This document shows positions 44,366 through 57,526 of a DNA stretch of 61,617 bases, in pieces; the stretch's first letter is position 1; each line of letters begins with the position of its first letter. A program made the position numbers and the translations under genes. Under the pieces are notes generated by a model that was not told the DNA's origin, ran no database searches, and saw only the letters and a program-made list of their open reading frames with translations. The stretch is from Prorocentrum cordatum (taxonomy: Eukaryota; Sar; Dinophyceae; Prorocentrales; Prorocentraceae), in contig CAUYUJ010010458.1 in the NCBI GenBank assembly GCA_963575745.1, forward strand, positions 414,623 through 476,239. Direction: 5' to 3'.

Positions 44366-45094
44366 TGCTGACGATGATGATGATGCTGATGATGATGATG
44401 ATGATTCCGATGATGATGGTGATGATGATGATGCTGACGATGCTGATGGTTATGTCGATGCTGATGCTTATGATGATGCTGATGCTGATGATGATGATGC
44501 TGCTGATGCTGATCATGATGGTGATGATGAAGATGATACTGATGATGCTGATGCTGATGATGATTGATTATTCGGATGATGATGGTGATGATGGGGATGC
44601 TGATTCGGATGAAGATTCAGGTGACGATGATGACGATGATGATTATTATGATGCTGATGATGATGATGATGGTTCTTATTATTATTCATAGTATTATTAT
44701 CATTATTACTATTATTACTTGTATTGGTATTGTTATCATTATGATACTGATGATGATGCTGATGATGATGATGACGATGATGATGCTGATGATGATGATG
44801 ATGATGATGATGACGATGGGGGTCATGATGGTGACGATGGTGGTGATGGTAATGCTGATGATTATATGATGGTGATGATGCTGATGCTGGTATTGATGAT
44901 GTTGTTGATGGTGTTGATGCTGATGATGGTGGTGGTGATGAGGGTGAGGATGAGGATTCGGAGGAGGAAGATGGTTGTCGAACCCCGTGAGGCGTCACGC
45001 ACTGGCGCCTGCCGTGCCAGAGGAAGGTCGCAAACGACCAGCCTCTGTTCGTTGATGATGCTGCTGGTGGTGGTGGTGTTGATTATGATGCGGC

Positions 45095-45127
<33 letters not shown>

Positions 45128-45380
45128 CGATGATGGCGACATGGTGATGGTGAGGTTGCAGATGATTGTGGCTATGGTGATGGTCATGATGAAGTTAGGG
45201 ACGCTGGTTTTGAGGCTGATGGTGATGGTGATGATGGTGACGGTGGCGATGAAGATGACGCTGGCGATGACGATGATGATGACGCTGGCGATGACGATGA
45301 TGATGGTGCCGATAGTGGTACAGATGATGATGACGCTGAGGAGGACGATGGCGGTGATGATGCTGATGATGATGTTGATG

Positions 45381-45433
<53 letters not shown>

Positions 45434-46056
45434 AATGCTGATGATGATGATGGTGATGATAATGGTGATGAGGCTGATGACGACGAGGCGGCTGAGGTGG
45501 AGCAAGAGGAGGAGAAGGAGGAGGAGGAGGACGAGGAGGAGGAGGAGTAGGACGAGGAGGAGGAGGAGGAACAGGATGGTCTTCACGTGTGAGACCTCGT
45601 ATCTGCAGGCTTGGAAAAGTTGAGATGAGGATGATGAATAGTTTGATGATGGCTGGGGCAGTGGTGATGATGATGCCGCTGATCATGATGTTGGCGGTGA
45701 TGACGGGGATGTTACATATGGCAGTGAGTATGGTGTTGATGATGTTGATGATGGTGGTGTTGGTACGGATGGCGATGGGGATGTTGGTGATGGTTGCGTT
45801 GATGGTTGTTGTGCTGATGGTGATCATGGTTGTGATGGTTGCGGTTATAATGGGGATACCAAAGGGGATGCGGGGGGGATGTTCGTTGCTACGATGGTAG
45901 CTGCGGTGGACGTGATGAGGGTGATCAAGACGAGGAGGATGATTAGGTGGATCATGATGCTCGGGAAGCGGAATGTGAAATGCCGTCTCATGGGACACCT
46001 TGGATCTCAAGACTTGGGGGTGGGGTGGGGTGGGGGCGTAATGAGGACGCCGGGGG

Positions 46057-46089
<33 letters not shown>

Positions 46090-46240
46090 CGATGGTGATG
46101 ATGATGGTGGTGAAGATGATTATGCTGATCATGATGATGATGCTGCTGATGATGATGAAGACGATGACGATGATGCTGATGATGATGATGATGATCATGC
46201 TGATGCTGCTGATGATGCTGATGATGACGACCCAGCTTTC
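44365..46240 (+). repeat. (GAT)n / GCTGAT array with short unique inserts
   Basis: GATGATGCTGATGAT words with TTATTATT (44640-44740) and GAC variants, and a GAGGAG stretch (45495-45570). Short unique inserts lie at 44982-45050, 45578-45620 and 45960-46045. The last two share a degraded TGAGACCTCGTATCTGCAGG-like word. Asp/Met/His open frames are artefacts. Confidence 0.9.
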
Positions 46241-46334
46241 GTCGGATTCCATTAGAGCTGGAGCCATGTCTAGTATTCTTTTTAAAATAAAAAATAAGCA
46301 ACACATTATATATATATATAGTAAATGTCATATA

Positions 46335-47075
46335 TAAGAGCTGGACCCAGCACTAGTAATATTCTAAAGCTGGACCCAGCTCTAGCAGGATTCTTTGAAA
46401 GCTGGACCCAGCTCTAGCAGGAGTTCAGTAGAGCTGGTCCCAGCTCTAATAGGATTCTATCAGAGCTGGTCCCAGCTCTATTTGGATTCTCTCAGAGCCA
46501 GTCTCAGCTCTAGTAGGATTCTATTAGAGCTGGTCCCAGCACTAGTAGGACTCTAGTAGAGCTGGTCCCAGCTCTAGCTGGATTCTGTTAGAGCTGGACC
46601 CAGATGTAGTAGTAGTATATTAGAGGTGGTCCCAACCCCAGTGGGATTCGGTTAGAGCTGGACACAGCTCCAATAGGATTCTTTTAGAGCTGGACCCAGC
46701 TGTAACAGGATTCAATTAGAGCTGGACCCAGCTTTGATAGGATTCTATCAGAGCTGGACCCAGCTTCTATTAGAGCTGGACCCAGCATGATTCTATCAGA
46801 GCTTGTCCCAGCCCTAGTAGGCTCCTATTAGAGCTGGACACAGCTCTATCAGGATTCTTTTTGAGCTGGACCCAGCTGTAGCAGGATTCCATTAGAGCTG
46901 GACCCAGCTGTAGTAGGATTCTATTAGAGCTGGACCCATCTCTTTCAGGATTTTATCAGAGCTGGACACAGCTCTAGCAGGATTCTATTAGAGCTGGTCC
47001 CAGTCCTGTAGTAGGACTCCTTTAGAACTGGTCGCAGGTCAAGTAGCATTCTGTTAGAGCTGGACCCAACTCTAA
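46335..47075 (+). repeat. 32-bp hairpin satellite, about 23 copies
   Basis: The unit is GATTCTATTAGAGCTGG, (A/T)CCCAGCTCTAGTAG. The period is 29-32 bp (anchors 46370, 46402, 46434, 46466, 46498). Each unit contains AGAGCTGG-AC-CCAGCTCT, able to form an 8-bp stem. Compensating-type changes are not obvious by eye. The flanks are AT-rich. Confidence 0.9.
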
Positions 47076-47278
47076 TCGGATTCGAATAGGTTTGCTGTAG
47101 GAGCTCGCTTCGCTGGCGCGCAGATTCATGTTCTGCTTAGACTTCAATTGGAATTCATTATTGTTTCATTTCCACTAGCGTGTCATGGCGCTGGTTGCGC
47201 GGTTGCGGTTGCGACCCCCCCTCGCAACTGGGGGGCAGGGTGCCAGTAACCCGTACTCGCCTTGTTGTTGTTGTTGAA

Positions 47279-48044
47279 CATTATTAATTCTAAAGAATAA
47301 TTATTGTTGGGCCCCCTGGTGCACGCCCCCCCCCCCCGCGCCTAGGCCGCAGCCACATTTTCATAATTTTCGTGAGGAAGTCTCAGGTAAAACGATGTCA
47401 TCCAGATCCGGTTGTTTTGTTGACGCCCGCTTTCCCTGTCAAAAAACACTATAAAATGACATGTCTTGTTCTAACATAACCAAACTTCAAGAATCCTTTG
47501 CAAAAAATGACACGAAGTGCACACTCGCGCGCGCAAGATGAAATCCTTCCAAAACCTTAGTTTTCGTAGCGATTTTAACATAAAAACATGAAAAACCAAT
47601 GGTTTTTCAAAAAAAAGTTTCAAAATTTCATCCCGCGCGCTCTTGCGGATTTCTGAGGAAACCCAATACTTTTTCAACATTTCTGTCAAACGGGCTCTTG
47701 CGAGCAACTTTTTCACGTGCTTCGAACTTCTGCAACAACGGTTGCGCGCATGCCAGGGCCATCATCCCTGTCAAATAATACCATATTGGACACATTCGTT
47801 TTTTCTTCGCGCGCGCACGCCGTCGTCGTCGGCCGCGGGGCCCTGAATAGTAGCCACGGTCGTCCGCATGCCACGAAGTGAAGTGTCCGAACGTCATAGG
47901 GCGGGAAGCTGGGTGTGGGTGGTGGCGAAGAGTCGTTTGGAAATTTGGTAGAGCTTGAACCGGCCCCCCCACAAAGTGGGGGTATTGCCCGCCTCCTATG
48001 AAAACCCTGGCACTGGTGAGAACGGAGTGTCCCCAGTCTTAAAT
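47279..48044 (+). repeat. Cassette A, copy 6 (short form)
   Basis: Boundary and body as copy 2, with its own changes (ATATTGGACACATTCG, an extra CACGTGC). The tail ends CCCCAGTCTTAAATGATTG. The 180 bp to its left (47080-47261) are unique. Confidence 0.85.
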
Positions 48045-48045
48045 G

Positions 48046-48078
<33 letters not shown>

Positions 48079-48079
48079 C

Positions 48080-48818
48080 ATGAGTTCCAGTTCTAAAAAA
48101 TAATCATTGTTGCCCCCCCGCCTCTGGCCGGCGACCATTCTTTGTTCAATAAAGTGCTCTTCCCAGGGCTCACACCCTGCTTGTTAAATGGGGAAGTCTT
48201 GGGGCTCAGATTGGGCCCCTGGCCCCCGACTTACAACAACAACAACAACAGCTCCTGCCAGATACTTCCCCGCAGTTCATGTCCAAATCGCGCTCTCGCG
48301 CGAGACGTCCTCATAGTTCATGCAGGAATCGAGCTCTCGCGTGGTAGTTCCTCGCAATTTTCATTCAGACGCCGCGCCTTCGACACTGAGGGAACACGCT
48401 GTCGCTCTTGCCTTTCTGATGTTTACTTGGGGATCGCGCTATCGTTCGAGACTTCCTCGCGATTCATGCGGGACTCACGCTTCAGCAACCCGCCTGCTCG
48501 ACCTGGCCGCCTGGGCCCGCCTTTCCGACTTGTCCGTGAGGGTCTACCCACCCGATTTGTTTGTCTGGTTCTGCCACGTGTTTTTTGCTCCTGGCCCCCC
48601 TCCTGCTAATCTCTCTCGTGCTCTATCCTTCTCGCTCCCCCTCCATCCGTCCTCCCTTCCCTTGTTTCAGTGGCTGTGCCAATTACACGTGGCAGGTAAG
48701 GAAGATAGACTCCCAAGGGGGGGACGATCGAAGACGAAGAGGGCGGGTATCGAGGGTTTGGGGGGATATACGTGTTGAACGGCACGCGATCACATCACAA
48801 CAAGCTGTCTCAAGCTGA
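48080..48818 (+). repeat. Cassette B, copy 5
   Basis: Boundary TTCTAAAAAATAATCATTGT, CTCACACCCTGCTTGTTAAA, the GAATCGAGCTCTCGCG words, then a pyrimidine-rich stretch, and the tail GATCGAAGACGAAGAGGGCG, GGTATCGAGGGTTTGGG. Confidence 0.8.
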
Positions 48819-48865
48819 TTGTTGTTGTTGTTGCGGTTGTTGTTCTTGTTGTTGTTGTTGCTGTT

Positions 48866-48917
<52 letters not shown>

Positions 48918-48922
48918 TTGTT

Positions 48923-49682
48923 GAACATTATTTATTCTAAAGAATAATTATTGTTGGGCCCCCTGGTGCGCGCCCCCCCTGCGCCGCCTAGGCCGCAGCT
49001 ACATTTTCATCATTTTCGTGAGGAAGCCTCAGAAAAGAGGGTGTGTACAGGATCCGGTTGTTTTGTTGTAATCCGCTTTCCCTTGCAAAAAACAATAGAA
49101 AATGACATTTCTTGTTCTAATATAATCAAATTTCAAGAATCCCTTGCAAAAAATAAGGTAAAGTGGACATTCGCGCGCGCAAGACGAAATCCTTCCAAAA
49201 CCTTAGTGTTCGCAGCGATTTTAACATAAAAACATCAAAAAACCAATGTTTTTTCAACAAAAAATTGTCAAAATCTCATCCCGCGCGCTCTTGCGGATTC
49301 GTAGGAAATCCAACACTTTTTAAACATTTCTGTCAAACGGGCTTTTGCGAGCAACTTTTTCGAACTTCTGCGACAACGGTTGCGCACCTGCCAGGGCCAT
49401 CATCCCTGTCAAATAATACCATGCGGGACACATTCGTTTTTTCTTCGCGCGCGCACGCCGTCGTCGTCGGCCGCGGGGCCCTGAATAGTAGCCACGGTCG
49501 TCCGCATGCCACGAAGTGAAGTGTCCGAACGTCATAGGGCGGGAAGCTGGGTGTGGGTGGTGGCGAAGAGTCGTTTGGAAATTTGGTAGAGCTTGAACCG
49601 GCCCCCCCACAAAGTGGGGGTATTGCCCGCCTCCTATGAAAACCCTGGCACTGGTGAGAACGGAGTGTCCCCACGTGCTAGT
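48923..49682 (+). repeat. Cassette A, copy 7 (short form)
   Basis: The body is nearly identical to copies 1 (left part) and 3 (right part), including GAAAAGAGGGTGTGTACAGG. The tail ends CCCCACGTGCTAGTAATTG. Confidence 0.85.
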
Positions 49683-49740
49683 AATTGTTGATGTTGTTGT
49701 TGCTGCTGTTGTTGTGGTTGTTGTTGCTGTTGATTTTGTT

Positions 49741-49785
<45 letters not shown>

Positions 49786-49814
49786 CTTGCTGTTGTTGTT
49801 GTTATTGCTGTTGA

Positions 49815-51408
49815 ACTCGCATTTCGGAAGAATAATTATTGTTGATCCCCCCAACGGGTGCACAAAGTTTTTTTCAATTGAAGTGCCTTTCCCGGGGCTC
49901 GCACCCTATTCTTTATCAGGGAAAGTTTTGAGGCTCAAACTGGGCCCGTGGCCCCCGGGTTACAACAACAACGGCTCCCGCTTGAGTTCTCTTCGCAATT
50001 TAGCCCGGACCCCCGCTCCCGCCTATGACCTCCTCACAATTTATCCAGGAATCGCGCTCTCGCTTGGGATTTCTTTACAATTTATTCAGGAATCGCTCCC
50101 TCGGCGCTCTGGAGTCGCGGTCTCGCTGGAGACTTGCTTGCAATTTACTAAGAAATAACGCCTTTGCGTTTGAATTTCCGGCAATTTCCTCAAGCGCCGC
50201 GCCCCCGACACTCAGGCACCTAGGACTCGCGCTCACGCTTAGAACTCCCTCACAGATTACTTAGGGATCGGGATCTCGCTGCCCTTCGTGGCCCCGTAGC
50301 AGCCCTTCGTAGACCTCTCGCTGCCCTTCCTGGCCCCGGTGCAGCCCTTCGTGGCCCCCTCGCTGCCCTTCGTGGCCCTGTTGCTGCCCTTCGTGGCCCC
50401 CTCACTGCCTTTCGTGGCCCCGTTGCAGCCCTTTGTGGCCCCCTCGCTGCCCTTCGTGGCCCCGGTGCGGCCCTTCGTGGCCCCCTCGCTGCCATTCGTG
50501 GCCCCGTTGCAGCCCTTTCGCGACTCCCTCGCTGCCCTTCGTAGCCCCGTTGCAGCCCTTCGTGGCCCCCTCGCTGCCCTTCGTGGCCCCGTTGCTCCGT
50601 TGCTGCCCTTCGTGGCCCCCTCGCTGCCCTTCGTGGCCCCGTTTCAGCCCTTTGTGGCCACCTCGCTGCCCTTCGTGGCCCCATATGCATGCCCTTCGTG
50701 GCCCCCTCGCTGCCATTCGTGGCCCCGTTGCAGCCCGATGTGGCCCCCTCGCTGCCCTTCGTGGCCCCGTTTATGTATGCCCTTCGTGGCCCCCGCTCGT
50801 TCGCGCCCGTCGTGGCCCCATATGCATGCCCTTCGTGGCCCCGCTGTGGCCCTTCGTGGCCCCCTCGCTGTCCTACGTGGCCCAGTTGCTGCCCTCAGTG
50901 GCTCCGTCGTTGCCTTCCGCGGTCCAATATAGTTACGTATGCCCTTCGTGGCCCCCGCTCGTTCGCGCCCGTCGTGGCCCCATGTGCATGCCCTTCGTGG
51001 CCCCGCTGTCGCCCTTCGTGGCCCCCTCGCTGTCCTACGTGGCCCAGTTGCTGCCCTCAGTGGCCCCGTCGTTGCCTTCCGCGGTCCAATATAGTTACGT
51101 ATGCCCTTCCGCTCGTTCGCGCCCGTCGTGGCCCCATGTGCATGCCCTTCGTGGCCCCGCTGTCGCCCTTCGTGGCCCCCTCGCTGTCCTACGTGGCCCA
51201 GTTGCTACCCTTAGTGGCCCCGTCGTTGCCTTCTGTGGCCCTGCATTATCTGCTCTTCGTGGCCCCCGCTCGTTCGTGCTCTTCGTGGCCCCATACGCAT
51301 TCCCTTCGTGTCCCCGCTGTCGCCCTTCGTGGCCTACTTCGTGCCCTTCGTGGCCCTGCTGTCGTTCTCTCTCTCGCTTTCGGTTTCACTCGTCGTCGTC
51401 GTTGTCGT

Positions 51409-51443
<35 letters not shown>

Positions 51444-51715
51444 ACGTCGTCGTCGTCGACGTCGTCGTCGTCGTCGTCGTCGTGGTCGTTCCCCTGTCCG
51501 TCCCTCTTGGGGTCAGGTTGCCGCCGATCAGCGCTGCCGCTGGCCATGCCGACGGTCCGCGGCCGCCCCGCCGCTTGCCAGGGCCTGGCCTGCAGGGAAG
51601 AAAGGTATATCCCCCAAAAGGGGTACGATCGAAGACGACGAGGGCGGGTATCGAGGGTTTGGGAAATACGCGTTAACGGACACTCGGGCAGATAAGAGCG
51701 AACAGTCTTAAAGTG

Positions 51716-51716
<1 letters not shown>
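49815..51716 (+). repeat. Cassette B, copy 6 (expanded)
   Basis: Boundary TTTCGGAAGAATAATTATTG. The CTTCGTGGCCCC word block is expanded to about 1.1 kb (50280-51370). It includes three ~130-165 bp higher-order copies (from about 50780, 50941 and 51106) that contain CGGTCCAATATAGTTACGTA. A (GTC)n run and the standard tail follow. Long Pro-rich frames in three phases are artefacts. Confidence 0.85.
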
Positions 51717-51760
<44 letters not shown>

Positions 51761-51894
51761 GGTGTTGTTGTTGTTGTTGTTGTTGTTGTTCCCCATATCC
51801 TAAGGATTGGGGTTCTTGTTATTACTCTGACGCCTCCCACTCCTCCTCCTCCTTCTTCCTCCCGCTCGCGCCTCCCTCCTCCCAATGATAATCA

Positions 51895-51990
51895 CCAGAT
51901 AAGACAAGACAAGATAAGATACTACAAGATAAGATAAGATAGCACAAGATATGATAAGAAGAGATTTCAAGATAAGATAAGATAAGTTAA
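51895..51990 (+). repeat. (AAGAT)n short array
   Basis: GATAAGACAAGA and AAGATAAGATAAGATA words, about 15 units, leading into CACACTCACACTC. Confidence 0.85.
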
Positions 51991-52009
51991 GCTCACACTC
52001 ACACTCTCT

Positions 52010-52820
52010 CATGATCACAAAACGCTGCCAGGGGCATCATTTGGGAGCCCCAAGGGGGAGCCACCCTGGCTGATCTCACGAGCCCGTTCGCGCCGATTTT
52101 GGTGGGACGTCTCAGCTAGAATTGCCGTTTGGCGCCCCCAACATGTATCTCTTGAGAGCCTCATGGTCACAAAACGCTGCCAGGGGCATCATTTGGGAGC
52201 CCCAAGGGGGAGCCACCCTGGCTGATCTCACGAGCCCGTTCGCGCCGATTTTGGTGGGACGTCTCAGCTAGAATTGCCGTTTGGCGCCCCCAACATGTAT
52301 CTCTTGAGAGCCTCATGGTCACAAAACGCTGCCAGGGGCATCATTTGGGAGCCCCAAGGGGGAGCCACCCTGGCTGATCTCACGAGCCCGTTCGCGCCGA
52401 TTTTGGTGGGACGTCTCAGCTAGAATTGCCGCTTGGCGCCCCCAACATGTATCTCTTGAGAGCCTCATGGTCACAAAACGCTGCCAGGGGCATCATTTGG
52501 GGAGCCACCCTGGCTGATTCACGAGCCCGTTCGCGCCGCCTCAGCTAGAATTGCCGTTTGGCGCCCCCAACATGTATCTCTTGAGAGCCTCATGGTCACA
52601 AAACGCTGCCAGGGGCATCATTTGGGAGCCCCAAGGGGGAGCCACCCTGGCTGATCTCACGAGCCCGTTCGCGCCGATTTTGGTGGGACGCCTCAGCTAG
52701 AATTGCCGTTTGGCGTCCCCAACATGTATCTCTTGAGAGCCTCATGGTCGCAAAACGCTGCCAGGGGCATCATTTGGGAGCCCCAAGGGGGAGCCACCCT
52801 GGCTGATCTCACGAGCCCGT
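52010..52820 (+). repeat. 152-bp tandem repeat, five copies plus a partial
   Basis: Units start with CATGGTCACAAAACGCTGCC at 52010, 52162, 52314, 52466, 52591 and 52743. Copies are nearly identical. The fourth has lost 27 bp in three small deletions. The last is cut by the (GA)n tract. Each contains GGGAGCCCCAAGGGGGAGCC and CTCAGCTAGAATTGCCG. Confidence 0.95.
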
Positions 52821-53790
<970 letters not shown>

Positions 53791-53911
53791 GCTCAGTCAC
53801 ACGTAAATCCAGATTCGTCCTCACCGAGTCCCACCACCAAGGGAGCGCCAGCAGGAGATGCACATATGGGGAATCCCCACGCGTGAATAATGTTGTTGTT
53901 GTTGTTGTTTG

Positions 53912-53948
<37 letters not shown>

Positions 53949-53950
53949 GA

Positions 53951-54706
53951 ACATTATTTATTCTAAAGAATAATTATTGTTGGGCCCCCTGGTGCGCGCC
54001 CCCCCTGCGCCGCCTAGGCCGCAGCTACATTTTCATCACTTTCGTGAGGAAGCCTCACGTAAAACGATGTGATCCAGATCCGGCTGTTTTGTTGTAATCC
54101 GTTTTCCCTTGCAAAAAACACTATAAAATGACATTTCTTGTTCTAATATAATCAAATTTCAAGAATCCCTTGCAAAAAATAAGGTAAAGTGGACATTCGC
54201 GCGCGCAAGACGAAATCCTTCCAAAAGCTTAGTGTTCGGAGCGATTTTAACATAAAATCATCAAAAAACCAATGGTTTTTCAAAAAAAAATGTCAAAATC
54301 TCATCCCGCGCGCTCTTGCGGATTCGTAGGAAACCCAACACTTTTTAAACATTTCTGTCAAACGGGCTTTTGCGAGCAACTTTTCGAACTTCTGCAACAA
54401 CGGTTGCGCACCTGCCAGGGCCATCATCCCTGTCAAATAATACCATGCGGGACACATTCGTTTTTTCTTCGCGCGCGCACGCCGTCGTCGTCGGCCGCGG
54501 GGCCCTGAATAGTAGCCACGGTCGTCCGCATGCCACGAAGTGAAGTGTCCGAACGTCATAGGGCGGGAAGCTGGGTGTGGGTGGTGGCGAAGAGTCGTTT
54601 GGAAATTTGGTAGAGCTTGAACCGGCCCCCCCACAAAGTGGGGGTATTGCCCGCCTCCTATGAAAACCCTGGCACTGGTGAGAACGGAGTGTCCCCACGT
54701 GCTAGT
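53951..54706 (+). repeat. Cassette A, copy 8 (short form)
   Basis: The standard boundary, body and tail, ending CCCCACGTGCTAGTAATTG. After the next (TTG)n (54707-54734) the boundary motif is replaced by AGTTCTCTTGCCAGAGG and an AT-rich/C-run stretch, so the regular array ends here. Confidence 0.85.
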
Positions 54707-55009
54707 AATTGTTGTTGTTGTTGTTGTTGTTGAGTTCTCTTGCCAGAGGTATATCTACAATCTATTATATTCCGATTCCAATTTTTTAATTACCTGGACC
54801 CCCCCCCCCCGGACCCCCCCCTTAAACCGGACCCCCCTCCAAGGGACGCTCCGGACGTCTCGGCGGCCCCCTGGACGCCCTTGGAAAAGGTTCGGTGGCC
54901 CTTCCGGGCCTCCCAGGGCGCCTCGCTGGGCCTTGCGAGCCGACTGAAGGCGATTAGAGGGGTCGTCGGAGAGGCGCAAGAGAGACCCAAGACAGCACAA
55001 CAGCGCTCC

Positions 55010-55530
55010 AAGAGGAACCTCGATGGTCTGAAGACGGCCCAAGAGGCCGCCAAGACACCCCAAGAGGCCGTTAAGAGAGCCCCGAAGAAACCAAAATCGT
55101 CACATTCCCTCCGGAAATACATTTTGTTGTGCATATCCGCTTTTTGGGTCTTCGCAGCGTCCAAGACGGCCCAATGGGCCCCCAATCTCGGCCTGAGACG
55201 GCCCGGGAGGCCCCCTAGAGGGTTTGAAGGCGGCCCAAGGGGGCCCCAAGACTGCCCCAGAGAGTCCCGAGACTGCCCACAAGAAGCCCAAGATGCCCCC
55301 AGAAGGCTCCCAAGAGAGACCCACGAAAGCCATGGCATACTTCCAAGAACGCCACTGGCTGGAGGCCCGCAAGAGGGCCCTAGATGGCTTCAGAAGACCT
55401 CTGGAGGGCCCCAGCTCCCCAAGGCGGCCCAAGAAGCCCCCAGGACGGCCCAAGAGTGCCCCAGGACGGCACAAAAGAGCACCAAAAACGACCAGACGGC
55501 GTTCTCCTACGAAATACATCAGGCTGACCC
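55010..55530 (-). repeat. CTTGGGGCC-word block with AT-rich spacer
   Basis: CCCAAGAGGCC words on the plus strand surround a spacer with CCAAAATCGTCACATTCCCT. The layout is the same as the repeat at 1293-2320, inverted for the words. A 298-codon plus frame (54740-55636) crosses it and is Ala/Pro/Lys-rich without a domain, so I do not call it. Confidence 0.7.
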
Positions 55531-55989
55531 GACGATCTTGGTTCCATGCTTGAGGCTCGAGGTTTCAGTAGCTCCCCGATCGAGAGAGACAGGCAATGGA
55601 TCTAGATTCGAAATTCGACGATCGACGATTTCCTGAGTGCCTGGAGCCCTCCAGGCATTCGGGAAACGATCAAAAATCGATGTGTTCGGAGCTACTGTGA
55701 CTTCTTCGGCGTGTCATGGGAACGCTCCTTACTTCCTCAAAGGACCTTCGCGCGCGAAAAAATCAGCATGATTTCCCACTCCTGCGCACAAGCGTGCCAG
55801 CGCATCGTCCGAAAGCGGTGTCAGCAGGCACCCGGGATATCGGAAAAATGGGCGGGTCGCCCGTCCAGGCCTCGAGGTCCTCCCTGCTGAAGAAAACGAT
55901 GATTTATTGCTTTGCCAGGGAAGCGTCCGGAACAAGGCGCATGGCGCGAAGCGCCAATGCAGTCTCGTATATATATATATATGTATTAT

Positions 55990-56590
55990 TATTGATAAAC
56001 CCTCTGGTAAAAAATAAGTTTTCTTATTTGAAATGCTTCTCCCGGAGCTCGTACCTTGTTGTCTACATGGGAGAGGTCAGAGCTCCAGATTGGGCCTCTG
56101 GCTCCCAAACTACAGCAATACCGGCTCCCGCTTGATACGTCCGCACAGTTTAGGAGGCTTCCATGCAATTTATCCAGGAATCGCGCTCTTGCTGGAGACC
56201 TCCTCACAATGTATTCACGAATCACTCCCTCGGCGCTCTGGACTCGCGCTCTCGCTAGGAACGTCGACATACTTTACGCAGGAACCGCGCTCTCGCCTGA
56301 GACTTCCTTGCCATCCCCTCTTGCTAAGCCCTGTTGCTAATCCGTCTCGTCCTCCATCTCTCCGTCCCCTTGCCCCCTTCCCTCCTCCCTCCCTTCCCCC
56401 TCTCCCTTCCTCCTCCCTTGTCCATCCCTTCAGTTTTTTCGTTTTCGGGGCTGCGCCAATTACGCGGGACAGGGAATATAGATATCACCCCCAATGGGGT
56501 ACGATCAAAGAAGGAAAGGGCGGGGAACGAGAATTCGGGAGATACATGTTGGTTGACACGCGAGCATATGAGAGTGAACATTATTAACAT
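55990..56590 (+). repeat. Cassette B-like, copy 7 (diverged)
   Basis: A (TA)n run and AT-rich start replace the boundary. Then CTCCCGGAGCTCGTACCTTG, GAATCGCGCTCTTGCTGGAG words, a pyrimidine-rich stretch, and a diverged tail CACCCCCAATGGGGT, GATCAAAGAAGGAAAGGGCG. Confidence 0.65.
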
Positions 56591-56680
56591 GATTGTCGAT
56601 GTTGTTGATGCTGCTGCTGATGACGACGTCAATGATGATGATGCTGACGATGATGATGATGATAATGAAGATGATAATGC

Positions 56681-56745
<65 letters not shown>

Positions 56746-57061
56746 TTGATGCTGATGATGGTGGTGATGGTGGTGGTGATGTTGATGGTGGTGGTGGTGA
56801 TGATGGTGATGGTGGGGATGGTGCTGGTGATGGTGGTGGTGATGATTATGGTGATGATGCTTGTGATTGTTATGATAACGATGAGGAGAAGGACGAGGGT
56901 GACGAGGAATAGCAGGCATAGGATTGCGAGGTTGGTGGGGAGATGGAAAAGGAGGAAGGGAGGTGCAGGAAGCAGATGAAAGGGAGGGAGGAAGCGGGGG
57001 GAGGGTTCAGGACTATGAGCTCAAAGTGGAGGGAAAATGATGATGAATGGGAAGAGGAGAG

Positions 57062-57112
<51 letters not shown>

Positions 57113-57225
57113 GGAGGAGGAGGAGGAGGAGGAGGATGGCTTGGATACTGTCGAGGGAGAAGGACGAGTAGGATGAAGAGGGCAAAGAGTGGGAGGTGGT
57201 GGTGGATGACGAGGAGGGGGAATGG

Positions 57226-57263
<38 letters not shown>

Positions 57264-57286
57264 GTGATGACGATGATGATAATTCC

Positions 57287-57344
<58 letters not shown>

Positions 57345-57450
57345 GCGACGCATGATGGTGGTGGTGATGATGACGATGGTGATTCTGATGATGATGACGA
57401 TGATGGTAATGATGATGGTGATGATGTTGATGGTGATGACGATAACGATT
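56591..57450 (+). repeat. (GAT)n and (GAG)n arrays
   Basis: GAT runs (56630-56750, 57063-57112, 57223-57345) alternate with GGTGATGGT and GAGGAG segments. Poly-Asp/His/Met frames are artefacts. Confidence 0.9.
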
Positions 57451-57526
57451 GCGTTGAGGAGGGGGAGGAAGAGTCTGACGATATTGAGTATAAACATGAT
57501 CATGATATTGATCACTCGGAGGGAAC

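Noticed and set aside
52010-52820. Possible CRISPR array or regular repeat-spacer structure
   Set aside because: The 152-bp units are contiguous with no variable spacers. The 32-bp and ~53-bp arrays likewise have no spacers, and the setting is eukaryotic.
54740-55636. 298-codon plus frame, Ala/Pro/Lys-rich
   Set aside because: Spans a C-run stretch and the CCCAAGAGGCC-word block. No domain, and the other strand is also open.
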